DNA of 64,000 nt from DATMNI01 sp963817515 (GTDB taxonomy: Bacteria; Acidobacteriota; Terriglobia; Bryobacterales; Bryobacteraceae): positions 124,001-188,000 of the forward strand of contig CAWFPJ010000015.1 of assembly GCA_963817515.1 (NCBI GenBank). The letters are read 5' to 3'. Numbering within the stretch: the first letter of the stretch is position 1; every line of letters begins with the position of its first letter. A program made the position numbers and the translations under genes. Positions 16,813 through 23,573 of the stretch are shown here, in pieces. A model generated the notes under the pieces. The model made no database searches, had not been told where the DNA came from, and worked only from the letters and a program-made list of their open reading frames with translations.

Positions 16813-17151
16813 CTAGTTGTTAAAGGCAAGTTTGGTCTTGCTACCGCCGATCCGGATCTCATTGATCCGGTTGACCCCATCCACGACGTTCGAATGCACC
16901 TCAGTGCGGTCAAACTTCTCATCCATGTTTTCGATTTTGGCCTCAAGTTCGACCGACTTGCCGGTCTTGAGTTCGGTTAAGACAACTTTCGGCGCGTCAA
17001 CCGCTACTTTATATTCGCCCGGTTGGAGCTCTGCGTTTCCGATCTTCGACGCGGCGTTGAGGGTAATTCGATAATTTTGGTCGGCGTTCGCAGCGACGGT
17101 CAGTAGGCCGAATGCCAACAGAATTGCGATGCATGTCATCTTCGTTTTCAT
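16813..17151 (-). CDS. Small secreted protein (112 aa), sigma-54-controlled
   Basis: The start at 17151 has GGAGGT 7 nt upstream. The protein opens with a signal peptide (KTKMTCIAILLAFGLL, cut after ANA). The mature part is about 88 residues with GEYKVAVDAPKVVLTELKTG and KSVELEAKIE, a beta-rich pattern shared by small acidobacterial exported proteins of unknown function. It is transcribed away from the adjacent histidine kinase gene. A strong -24/-12 element lies upstream, which makes it a likely target of the neighbouring NtrC-type activator. A longer in-frame N-terminus exists, but it runs antisense through the kinase gene and is not credible. Confidence 0.75.
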   Translation of the reverse strand: MKTKMTCIAILLAFGLLTVAANADQNYRITLNAASKIGNAELQPGEYKVAVDAPKVVLTELKTGKSVELEAKIENMDEKFDRTEVHSNVVDGVNRINEIRIGGSKTKLAFNN

Positions 17152-17189
17152 TTGAACAACCTCCATGCGGTTGGAAACGGTATAAGCCT

Positions 17190-17205
17190 TGCATTCGCGA
17201 TGCCA
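17190..17205 (-). promoter_or_regulatory. Sigma-54 (-24/-12) promoter of the small secreted protein
   Basis: The minus strand reads TGGCATCGCGAATGCA. It matches TGGCAC-N5-TTGCA with the invariant GG and GC separated by exactly 10 nt. Transcription would begin near 17179. That leaves a 28-nt leader containing the GGAGGT ribosome site. Confidence 0.65.
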
Positions 17206-17212
17206 CAATTCG

Positions 17213-17333
17213 ACGGCACAGGCGGACGTACCAGATGCCTCTTGCCCTGCCACTACGCCTGTCGATACACTGGCGATGGAACTCTGGACGACTAAGGCGA
17301 ATCTCTTGTGAAGCAGCACGGCACAGGCGGACG
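17213..17333. repeat. Exact 16-bp direct repeat upstream of the sigma-54 promoter
   Basis: ACGGCACAGGCGGACG occurs at 17213-17228 and again at 17318-17333, 105 bp apart (about ten helical turns). Relative to the minus-strand promoter the copies are centred near -41 and -146. The distal one overlaps the first codons of the kinase frame. Enhancer sites for the adjacent NtrC-type activator are a reasonable guess. Confidence 0.55.
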
Positions 17334-17706
17334 GCGTGTTTTTGCTGTGGTGGCTGGGGTCCTTCTGGTCAGCTTCCTCCATCTGGTTACACCACTGTCC
17401 ATGCTGCATTGGCATAATGTTTTCCAGCACCTGTACTACCTGCCGATCGTCTTCGCGGGCCTGAGCTTTGGCTGGCGGGGCGGTGCGGCGGCTGCCATGC
17501 TCGCCGGATTCTCTAATGCCTTCCATGACTTTTTGAGCTTTACGGTTCTGCCGCATTATGCGATTGATCAGATCTTGGATTTTCCATCTGTTCTGTGCGG
17601 CCGGCATCCTCACCGGCACGCTGGCGGAGCGTGGACGAAAACAGCGTGCGGACCTGGAGCGGACCACCGGGCGATTGACGGAGGTTTACCAACAGCTGCA
17701 AGATAA
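17308..17706 (+). CDS. Sensor histidine kinase, N-terminal membrane part (frameshifted gene)
   Basis: This frame encodes about three hydrophobic segments (VFAVVAGVLLVSFLHLV, LYYLPIVFAGLSFGW, AAAAMLAGFSNAFHDFL) of a DUF4118-like membrane sensor. After IDQILDF, near 17581, the correct frame continues in the next fragment as HLFCAAGILTGTLAERG, so one extra base interrupts the gene. The GTG at 17308 has no good Shine-Dalgarno. The true start may be slightly downstream. Confidence 0.65.
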   Translation: MKQHGTGGRRVFAVVAGVLLVSFLHLVTPLSMLHWHNVFQHLYYLPIVFAGLSFGWRGGAAAAMLAGFSNAFHDFLSFTVLPHYAIDQILDFPSVLCGRHPHRHAGGAWTKTACGPGADHRAIDGGLPTAAR

Positions 17707-18406
17707 TTTTGAACGCATGAAGCGCGCCGAGCGGCTCTTTGCGCTGGGACAATTATCTGCCGGACTGGCGCATGAGGTACGTAATCCGCTGGCCAGCATC
17801 GCGGGCGCTGCCGGAATCCTTCAAAGGAATCTCCGCGTGGAGCGGAAGGATGCGGAATGCCTGGAGATTATCGTCAAAGAATGCCAGCGTCTGAACAGTT
17901 TGTTGACCGATTTCCTGGACTTCGCGCGACCCCGCACCCCGCACCTTCAAACCACCGATTTCCGGCTCTTGATCGATTCCGTCATGGAACTGGCCGCGCA
18001 TGCGGTCGGCAAGAAGCCCATGGCACTACACAAAGAAATCCGGCCTCATCTGGAGCCAGTCGAATGCGACCCCGAACTACTGAAGCAGGTGCTGTTGAAC
18101 CTGATCATCAACGCGATTCAGGCGACGCCGGATGACGGTGAAGTGGTGGTGTCGGCCGGACTACGCGATGGCCGTCTGGTAGTCCAGGTGAGGGACGATG
18201 GGTGCGGCGTTAGTGCGGTGGACCGCGACCGGATCTTCGACCCATTTTTTACGACAAAGGAAAGTGGGACCGGTTTGGGATTATCGGTGGCGCATCAGAT
18301 TGTGGAGCAGCACGGCGGCATTCTTACCGCCGAGGCAAATCCCGCCAAGGGCATGACATTTTCGGTGTCACTACCTCTCCGTCATGAAAGGCAGCATGAA
18401 GCATAG
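17558..18406 (+). CDS. Sensor histidine kinase, HisKA + HATPase part
   Basis: The cytoplasmic kinase is complete. It has a coiled-coil linker, the H-box GLAHEVRNPLASIAGAAG with the phosphoacceptor His at about residue 72 of this frame, an N-box (LLNLIINAIQATPDD), a G1 box (DDGCGV) and a G2 box (GTGLGLSVAHQIVEQHGG). This is NtrB-like architecture. The end overlaps the response-regulator gene, so kinase and regulator are co-translated partners. It phosphorylates the NtrC-type activator downstream. The signal sensed through the membrane part is unknown. Confidence 0.9.
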   Translation: MRLIRSWIFHLFCAAGILTGTLAERGRKQRADLERTTGRLTEVYQQLQDNFERMKRAERLFALGQLSAGLAHEVRNPLASIAGAAGILQRNLRVERKDAECLEIIVKECQRLNSLLTDFLDFARPRTPHLQTTDFRLLIDSVMELAAHAVGKKPMALHKEIRPHLEPVECDPELLKQVLLNLIINAIQATPDDGEVVVSAGLRDGRLVVQVRDDGCGVSAVDRDRIFDPFFTTKESGTGLGLSVAHQIVEQHGGILTAEANPAKGMTFSVSLPLRHERQHEA

Positions 18407-19784
18407 AAGCATACTGGTGGTTGATGACGATGAGAGCCTGCGCCGGATTACCCAACTGCAGCTCGAGGAAGCCGGGTATGAAGTGCTCACCGCGTCGAGC
18501 GGGAGTGAAGCGTTAACCGTAATAGAGGACGATGCTCCGGCACTGGTGATTACGGATTTGAAGATGCCTGGGCTCTCCGGACTGGAACTCCTGAAGAGGG
18601 TTCGGGAATCGTATCCGCATACAACCGTGTTGATGGTTACCGCGTTCGGAACGGTTCAAACCGCGGTCGAGGCCATGAAGGCCGGGGCCTACGACTACAT
18701 TACGAAGCCAATCGACTACGAAGAACTCGTGCTGATAGTGAACCGCGCCGTAGAGCGCCACCAACTGCTTGAAGAAGTTCGAAGCCTGCGAGTAAGCCTC
18801 GACCAGAAGTATGGGTTTGAGAGCATCACGGGGCGTTCCAAGGCGCTGCTCAACGTCTTGGAGATGGCCTCCCGAGTCGCGCAAAAAAACTCCACTGTGC
18901 TGATCCGGGGCGAAACGGGCACCGGCAAAGAGCTGCTGGCGAGAGCGATCCACCAGAACAGCCGCCGCAAGGACCAGGCCTTCGTCACCATCAACTGCGG
19001 AGCCATACCGAGGGACCTGCTGGAATCGGAACTCTTCGGCCACGCCAAGGGCTCCTTTACCGGGGCGTTCTTGCCTAAGCGGGGAAAAGTTGAAACGGCC
19101 GACGGCGGGACTCTGTTTCTGGATGAGATCGGCGAGTTGCCGATTGAACTCCAGGTTAAATTGTTGCGGCTGATTCAGCACGGCGAGATTGAAAGGGTTG
19201 GAGCTACCAGTACTGCTACGGTCGACATCCGAATCATAGCGGCCACACACCGGAACCTGCAGAGTCTGATCGAAGACGGTTCTTTCCGTGAGGACCTGTT
19301 CTACCGGCTTGCGGTGATTCCACTCGAACTCCCGCCCTTACGGGAACGCACCGAAGACATCCCTGAACTGGTTCAAGCTCTGTTCCTCAAAGCCAAGCAC
19401 AAGCAAGGCGTTCCGAACTTGAAACTCCCACCCCATCTGGTCACATATTTTTGCGGGTACCGCTGGCCAGGCAATGTGCGCGAACTGGAGAACGTGATCG
19501 AGCGGTTGACGGTTCTCACCGCGGGCGACGAGATTGCGCTGAACGATCTGCCGGAATTTCTCCGGCGGGAGCGGACCGGCATTGAAGCGTTTCAGCTTGA
19601 ATTGCCTCCACAAGGCATCAGCCTGGAAGCTGTCGAGAAGGAACTGATCCTGAAAGCGCTCAAGAGATTTGATGGAAACCAGACCAAGGCGGCCGCCTGT
19701 CTGGATATCAGCCGAAGGGCGCTGATTTACCGGATGGAAAAACACGGAATCCATAGAGAGTCCGACGAATCCGGTGACGGGTAA
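18396..19784 (+). CDS. Sigma-54-dependent response regulator (NtrC family)
   Basis: This 462-aa regulator has three domains. The receiver carries acidic DDDE residues near the N-terminus, the phosphoacceptor in VITDLKMPG and the KP motif in DYITKPID. The AAA+ domain has Walker A GETGTGKE, the sigma-54 contact loop GSFTGA (Ser variant of GAFTGA), Walker B FLDEIGELP, and an R-finger region. The Fis-type helix-turn-helix is GNQTKAAACLDISRRALIYR. The ATG at 18396 follows AAAGG at good distance; 18384 is an in-frame alternative. It overlaps the kinase gene. It should activate -24/-12 promoters, three candidates of which lie within 2.5 kb. Confidence 0.95.
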   Translation: MKHRSILVVDDDESLRRITQLQLEEAGYEVLTASSGSEALTVIEDDAPALVITDLKMPGLSGLELLKRVRESYPHTTVLMVTAFGTVQTAVEAMKAGAYDYITKPIDYEELVLIVNRAVERHQLLEEVRSLRVSLDQKYGFESITGRSKALLNVLEMASRVAQKNSTVLIRGETGTGKELLARAIHQNSRRKDQAFVTINCGAIPRDLLESELFGHAKGSFTGAFLPKRGKVETADGGTLFLDEIGELPIELQVKLLRLIQHGEIERVGATSTATVDIRIIAATHRNLQSLIEDGSFREDLFYRLAVIPLELPPLRERTEDIPELVQALFLKAKHKQGVPNLKLPPHLVTYFCGYRWPGNVRELENVIERLTVLTAGDEIALNDLPEFLRRERTGIEAFQLELPPQGISLEAVEKELILKALKRFDGNQTKAAACLDISRRALIYRMEKHGIHRESDESGDG

Positions 19785-19888
19785 GAGCCTAGCTTCCTAA
19801 AACGTACACTTTCAGTTCGAACTTCGCTCAAAACGGGCAGCCAGACCATTGGCGGCCGCAGCGGCACTTGCGCGCGCCCGCAACTTAG

Positions 19889-19904
19889 TGGTGGCGGACT
19901 TGCT
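19889..19904 (+). promoter_or_regulatory. Candidate sigma-54 promoter before the first DUF302 gene
   Basis: TGGTGGCGGACTTGCT keeps the GG-N10-GC spacing and the TTGC box but has a poor second half of the -24 box. It ends 18 nt before the ATG at 19922, directly after the NtrC-type gene. Confidence 0.4.
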
Positions 19905-19921
19905 GGATCATTCAGTGAAGT

Positions 19922-20338
19922 ATGGCTGAAGAATTGGCAACCACCACGTATTCGGTGTCAGAACCCTTCGAGCAGGCGTTAAGGTCACTCCGCAAAGTCC
20001 TGGCCGAAGGGAACCTCAGACTTGCGGGTGAACTGGACATTTCAAGCCGCATTCGACAAAGGCTGCTGATCAGCACTCCCCCTTGCGTGGTTCTACTTGT
20101 AATGGCGACGCCGGCAGTTTTCGAGGAACTGGGTGCGGACCCTTGTGTCGCCGCCCTCACGCCTCTGCATATTGTGGTATCAGCCCGCGGCTCACAGACC
20201 GAAATCCACTTAATGCGGGCAGTGCCTGCTCACACTGATCCACTCGACCGGCCGACGATCGCGGCCTTTCGCCAGTTGCAAGCCAGAATTACAGGAGCCG
20301 TCGAACGAATCGGCATGAGGACCACTCTTGGTGCTTAA
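19922..20338 (+). CDS. DUF302-like domain protein
   Basis: This 138-aa soluble protein has the DUF302 pattern: a YSVSEPFEQALRSLRKVLAE helix, a CCxx-less GELDIS strand, a hydrophobic core PPCVVLLVMATP, and TPLHIVVSARG. Such proteins are small, of unknown biochemical function, and often found in stress or redox regulons. It has a paralogue 250 nt downstream. Its 3' end overlaps the start of the PGPGW gene, which suggests coupling. It may be the first gene of a sigma-54 operon. Confidence 0.6.
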   Translation: MAEELATTTYSVSEPFEQALRSLRKVLAEGNLRLAGELDISSRIRQRLLISTPPCVVLLVMATPAVFEELGADPCVAALTPLHIVVSARGSQTEIHLMRAVPAHTDPLDRPTIAAFRQLQARITGAVERIGMRTTLGA

Positions 20339-20549
20339 GCTGCGCTCGGAGGCTTTACGCCGGCACATCCGGATTTGGGGCGGCTTCCTGGCACTTATCA
20401 CAGGCCTCATCCTTGGCCTGCCGCTGGTCCCGGGTCCTGGAATTCCTCTGGTCTTCCTCGGATTGGCTCTCCTGAGCGACCATTTCGCCTGGGCAAAGCG
20501 GATCTTGAACTGGGCAAAACAGAAGTGGCAGCGCATCCATCCCGGATAG
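20328..20549 (+). CDS. PGPGW-motif small membrane protein
   Basis: This 73-aa protein has one long hydrophobic hairpin (IWGGFLALITGLILGL) followed by the family signature PLVPGPGIPLVFLGLALL and an amphipathic C-terminus with FAWAKRILNWAK. The motif matches the PGPGW putative transmembrane family, although Ile replaces Trp. Start is TTG 20328 or GTG 20331, inside the end of the DUF302 gene. Function unknown. Confidence 0.65.
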   Translation: MVLKLRSEALRRHIRIWGGFLALITGLILGLPLVPGPGIPLVFLGLALLSDHFAWAKRILNWAKQKWQRIHPG

Positions 20550-20552
20550 CGG

Positions 20553-20568
20553 TGGCCCCATAGTTGCT
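20553..20568 (+). promoter_or_regulatory. Sigma-54 (-24/-12) promoter before the second DUF302 gene
   Basis: TGGCCCCATAGTTGCT is a close match to TGGCAC-N5-TTGCA with the exact GG-N10-GC spacing. It lies in the short gap between two genes. Initiation is expected near 20579, 17 nt before the ATG at 20596. Confidence 0.6.
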
Positions 20569-20595
20569 TTCATAGTGCTGAAAGGCAGCTTTCGC

Positions 20596-21033
20596 ATGAA
20601 CGCCCTTACAGCTGGACAGACCTACAGCGTCGCGGAGCGGTTCGACAAGGCTGTGAAGCTGATTCGCAGTGCGCTGGCCGATTCGGAGCTCAGCGTCGTC
20701 GGCGAATTCGACACCGGAGGGACTTCCGGCAAAGAGCCAGGGCTGACGGCAGAACGATGCAGGATTCTACTGGTCGACTGCCCGTTACTGGTTTTCGAGG
20801 CACAGGTATTGGATCGCGCGGCCGGGGTTTTCTTTCCATTGCATGTTCTGGTTCGGGCGGACCGCGGCCGAACACAGGTTTCTACCGTGAACCCCGCCGG
20901 GCTCTTCAACGTCAGGCTCCCATTGGGCGTTGCCGCGCCTATGGAGAGACTACATGCCCGGGTCACACTGGCGTTGGAATCAGTCGTGCTCCATAGCGGT
21001 AACAACCACCATAAGCAAGGAGGTGAGGAATGA
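20596..21033 (+). CDS. DUF302-like domain protein (paralogue)
   Basis: This 145-aa protein is clearly related to the product at 19922: TYSVAERFDKAVKLIRSALA aligns with the first helix there, followed by CRILLVDCPLLVFEAQVL and FFPLHVLVRADRG. It ends in a His/Asn/Lys-rich tail (HSGNNHHKQ). I prefer the ATG at 20596 (MNALTAG) over the upstream one at 20575, because it lies behind the -24/-12 element and aligns with the paralogue. The stop overlaps the next ATG. Confidence 0.6.
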   Translation: MNALTAGQTYSVAERFDKAVKLIRSALADSELSVVGEFDTGGTSGKEPGLTAERCRILLVDCPLLVFEAQVLDRAAGVFFPLHVLVRADRGRTQVSTVNPAGLFNVRLPLGVAAPMERLHARVTLALESVVLHSGNNHHKQGGEE

Positions 21034-21485
21034 TGAATCAGGAATTGGTAACACTGCGGAACGCATGGATTGGAAACGGCGCCAGTGCTGCTTGCACGCT
21101 ATTCATCGTCGGTCCGGTCGAGGATGACCGCGGCCCGGAACCGGCGTTCGATCGGTTTCCTTGGCAAACCCAACGGGCAGCAAACTTCCTGGAGTTTCTT
21201 ATCCAATTAGACGGCAGCCATCCGGGTGTTGTCATCTGCGAGCGGGACCTTCCGGATGGCAATTGGAGAGATGTCCTGGAAGTGACGGCATCGCTGCCCC
21301 ATCCGCCGCCGGTCATCGTAACCTCTCGCCTGGCCGATGAATACTTGTGGTCCGAAGTCTTGAACCTTGGCGGCTACGACCTTCTTGCCAAGCCACTGGA
21401 CAAACAAGAGCTGAGCCGAACATTGAAGCTGGCCTGGGGACGTTGGGCTCATAAAGGAGATTCGACAACATGTTCGACAGCTTGA
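21030..21485 (+). CDS. Pseudo-receiver domain protein (Glu at phosphoacceptor position)
   Basis: This 151-aa protein consists of a single response-regulator-like domain. VVICERDLPDG aligns with the usual D-x-x-x-P phosphorylation loop but has Glu where the acceptor Asp should be. PPVIVTSRL supplies the Thr/Ser position, and DLLAKPLD supplies the conserved Lys-Pro. It has no output domain. The AGGAGGTGAGG ribosome site is very strong, and the ATG overlaps the previous stop. It probably acts as a constitutive or phosphorylation-independent partner of the nearby two-component system. This is inference. Confidence 0.65.
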   Translation: MMNQELVTLRNAWIGNGASAACTLFIVGPVEDDRGPEPAFDRFPWQTQRAANFLEFLIQLDGSHPGVVICERDLPDGNWRDVLEVTASLPHPPPVIVTSRLADEYLWSEVLNLGGYDLLAKPLDKQELSRTLKLAWGRWAHKGDSTTCSTA

Positions 21486-21613
21486 ACGACGAGATCAGGA
21501 AGAGCGAGGGAATAGAGCCGCCAACCTCGCGGTTGCTTCGCTACGCGGGCATAGTTGCCGCATCAATTCTTGCCTTTTCGGCGCTGTACGCAGGCATTCT
21601 GTTCTTGGAATAG
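21470..21613 (+). CDS. Small single-pass membrane protein (47 aa)
   Basis: The ATG at 21470 lies inside the end of the pseudo-receiver gene, with AAAGGAG 10 nt upstream. The translation runs MFDSLNDEIRKSEGIEPP, then an Arg/Leu-rich turn and one transmembrane helix (AGIVAASILAFSALYAGI) ending LFLE at the TAG of 21611-21613. The charged cytoplasmic N-terminus, strong ribosome site and operon position support a real gene. Function unknown. It could anchor or modulate the neighbouring stress proteins. Confidence 0.65.
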   Translation: MFDSLNDEIRKSEGIEPPTSRLLRYAGIVAASILAFSALYAGILFLE

Positions 21614-21735
21614 GCGGGTAGTCAGAAAGAATTCCCAGTGGAAGCCAAACCGCTTCGGCGCCGCGTCGCCACACTGACGACATTGTCGCGTTGCCAGCAT
21701 GTGCCGGCCGCGAGAGTACAGGGGGAAGGAACATC

Positions 21736-22122
21736 ATGAAAAGAGGGAAGACGCCGCTGTTAACAGTAGAAGCATATCGGGCAATCTTGCTTGCAAAGAA
21801 GGCTGAATTGACCTCGGCACCAAGCCCAGCCGCCCCGGGCCTGGCCGAGTTCGGGCGAGTTGCGGAAGATGACCAGGCACCGGTCCTTCACGACCAGTTC
21901 ATCTCGTTCCAGGTCAAAAGCCTCGATTACCAGATGCTCAAGCAGATCGATGCAGCCCTGGATCGGCTGGCCAGAGGAGGCTTCGGTGTTTGTGCTGCGT
22001 GTGGCGAAGACATATCCCCTAAGAGGCTGGCCGCAATTCCCTGGGCCCATTGCTGCATTACCTGCCAGGAGCGTACCGGATCTGCCGGCGCTGCCGCGAG
22101 CGCCGACCAGCAGGCCGCCTGA
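21736..22122 (+). CDS. DksA/TraR-type C4 zinc finger protein
   Basis: This 128-aa protein starts at the ATG behind GGGGGAAGGA. It has a coiled-coil-like helical pair, then the zinc finger CAACGEDISPKRLAAIP followed by CCITCQE, the TraR/DksA signature. Family members bind the RNA polymerase secondary channel and tune transcription under stress. A normal member ends shortly after this finger. Here the last 15 residues (Ala/Ser/Gln-rich) are read out of sequence that, in another frame, resembles an ABC ATPase. The natural C-terminus was therefore probably altered by a deletion junction. Confidence 0.8.
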   Translation: MKRGKTPLLTVEAYRAILLAKKAELTSAPSPAAPGLAEFGRVAEDDQAPVLHDQFISFQVKSLDYQMLKQIDAALDRLARGGFGVCAACGEDISPKRLAAIPWAHCCITCQERTGSAGAAASADQQAA

Positions 22123-22335
22123 CAATATCGTTAATGCAGACGGTGTTAACAGCCGCACCACCAACCGGAATCTGGACAGCAGGGCGGGTGCTGAGATCCT
22201 TACGCTGATCGAGGACGTGCGCGCGCGGCTCGGCAGCACCATCCTGGTAGTGACCATGATGAAGCGGTGGCCAAGCGAGCTCCGCGCCGGATCGGCCTCC
22301 GGGATGCTCAAATTGTGGAGGACCGCATTCAGTGA
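22066..22335 (+). pseudogene. Remnant of an ABC exporter ATPase (C-terminal ~80 residues)
   Basis: Translation of this gap in changing frames gives family-like blocks in the right order: ALPRAPTSRP, then DNIVNAD (Walker-B-like), NLDSRAGAEI (D-loop), LGSTILVVT, and, after restoring one base, HDEAVAKRAPRRIGLRDAQI ending IVEDRIQ at the TGA of 22333-22335. These match the tail of LolD/MacB-type ATPases. Walker A and the signature motif are absent. The homology starts inside the 3' end of the DksA-type gene. The stop overlaps the permease GTG, as in an intact ATPase-permease operon. Confidence 0.6.
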
Positions 22336-23573
22336 TCCTTCTGCGGCTTGTCAGCTGGCACTACGCTCGCAAACATCGCGTCCGCTCAGCATTGACCTGC
22401 TCGGCATTGTCCTGGGCGTGGGTGTCTTTGCCGGAATGCATGCCGCTGGGGTTGCAGTCGTTACGGCGTTCGATCGCACGGTCGACGAATTGCAGGCAAG
22501 ACTCAGCTTCAGGTTACGGCCGGAGAAGCGGATTCCCCGAGGAGATTCTGGAACGGCTACAGGCTGTTCCCGAGGTCAATGTCGCGGTGCCGGTTCTGGA
22601 GGCCGTTGTCCAGACGCAGCTCCGCGGGCAAGGAAACCTGCTCATCCTCGGTGTGGATATGACAGGGATCAAAGCCTGCGCGATTATGACGTGAATGCCG
22701 GCAAAGACGATGTGGTTGATGATCCGCTGGTGTTTCTGGCCCAACCCGACTCGTTGATTGTGACCCACGAATTTGCCGGCAGGAACGGCCTTCACGTAAA
22801 TAGCCAGATCGTCCTCGATACTATGGACGGTCCCAAATCGTTCATTATTCGCGGGATCATGCGATCCGGCGGGCTGACGCTCGCGTTCGGCGGAAATCTG
22901 GCGGTGATGGATATTTATGCCGCCAGAAGGTGTTCGGAAGAGGCCGCGCTTTGACCGGGTCGATCTCAGCCTGAGGAGGGCTGCACGCTCGAACGCGGTC
23001 GGGCAGCGTTGCAAAGCGCTCTCGGCCCTGGGCTGGACATAAGTACGCCCGCCGCGCGCGGCCACGAGTTTGAGTCTCTGCTGCATGTCTTCTCGCTTAC
23101 GGTTAGCGTCACCAGTGTCTTCGCGCTGCTGATTGGAATGTTCATTATCTACAACACCTTTGCGGTCGCGGTGTCGCAACGGCGAACTGAGATCGGCATC
23201 TTGCGAGCGCTGGGCGCCACGCGCGGCCAAATCCTCGCCTGTTCGTCGGTGAGAGCGCCGCCACCGGCTTCATCGCCTCCGTTCTTGGACTAGGTTTCGG
23301 GCTGCTTATAGCCAAGGGACTGGCAGGGTATATCAGTGATTTGATGGTGCATCTCTTCGGTATCCCACAAACGGTCAGCGAAACTACTCTCGGCTGGGAC
23401 CTGTCTATCACCGCAGTCGCGATAGGAACGGCCGCCAGTATTGTTGCGGCCCTGCTGCCCGCGCGCGCGCGGTATCGGTCGATCCCGTAAAGACTCTGCA
23501 GCGCGGTCGGTCCCAAAACCTGTCCTCCGGTGAAAACCGTGCCCGCCGTATAGGCTCTGGTCTGCTTGCGCTA
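22332..23573 (+). pseudogene. Degenerate FtsX-type ABC permease, 5' half
   Basis: Pieces of one permease appear in different frames: ILLRLVSWHYARKHRVRSAL, LLGIVLGVGVFAGMHAAG, FPEEILERLQAVPEVNVAVP, then DDVVDDPLVFLAQPDSLIV, a periplasmic domain, and the first FtsX module (SVFALLIGMFIIYNTFAVAV, RRTEIGILRALGATRGQI). At least four frame changes are needed, near 22390, 22525, 22690 and 22945-23000, and another near 23245. The order and spacing are otherwise normal. The density of lesions far exceeds that of neighbouring genes, so this looks like real decay. Partner of the ATPase remnant just upstream. Confidence 0.7.

Noticed and set aside
17152..17667. N-terminal extension of the small secreted protein
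   Set aside because: It would run antisense through the histidine kinase gene and hide the signal peptide, ribosome site and sigma-54 promoter.
20975..20990. TGGAAT-N5-GTGCT as a further sigma-54 promoter before the pseudo-receiver
   Set aside because: Spacing is right, but both boxes are weak and it lies inside the coding sequence of the DUF302 paralogue.
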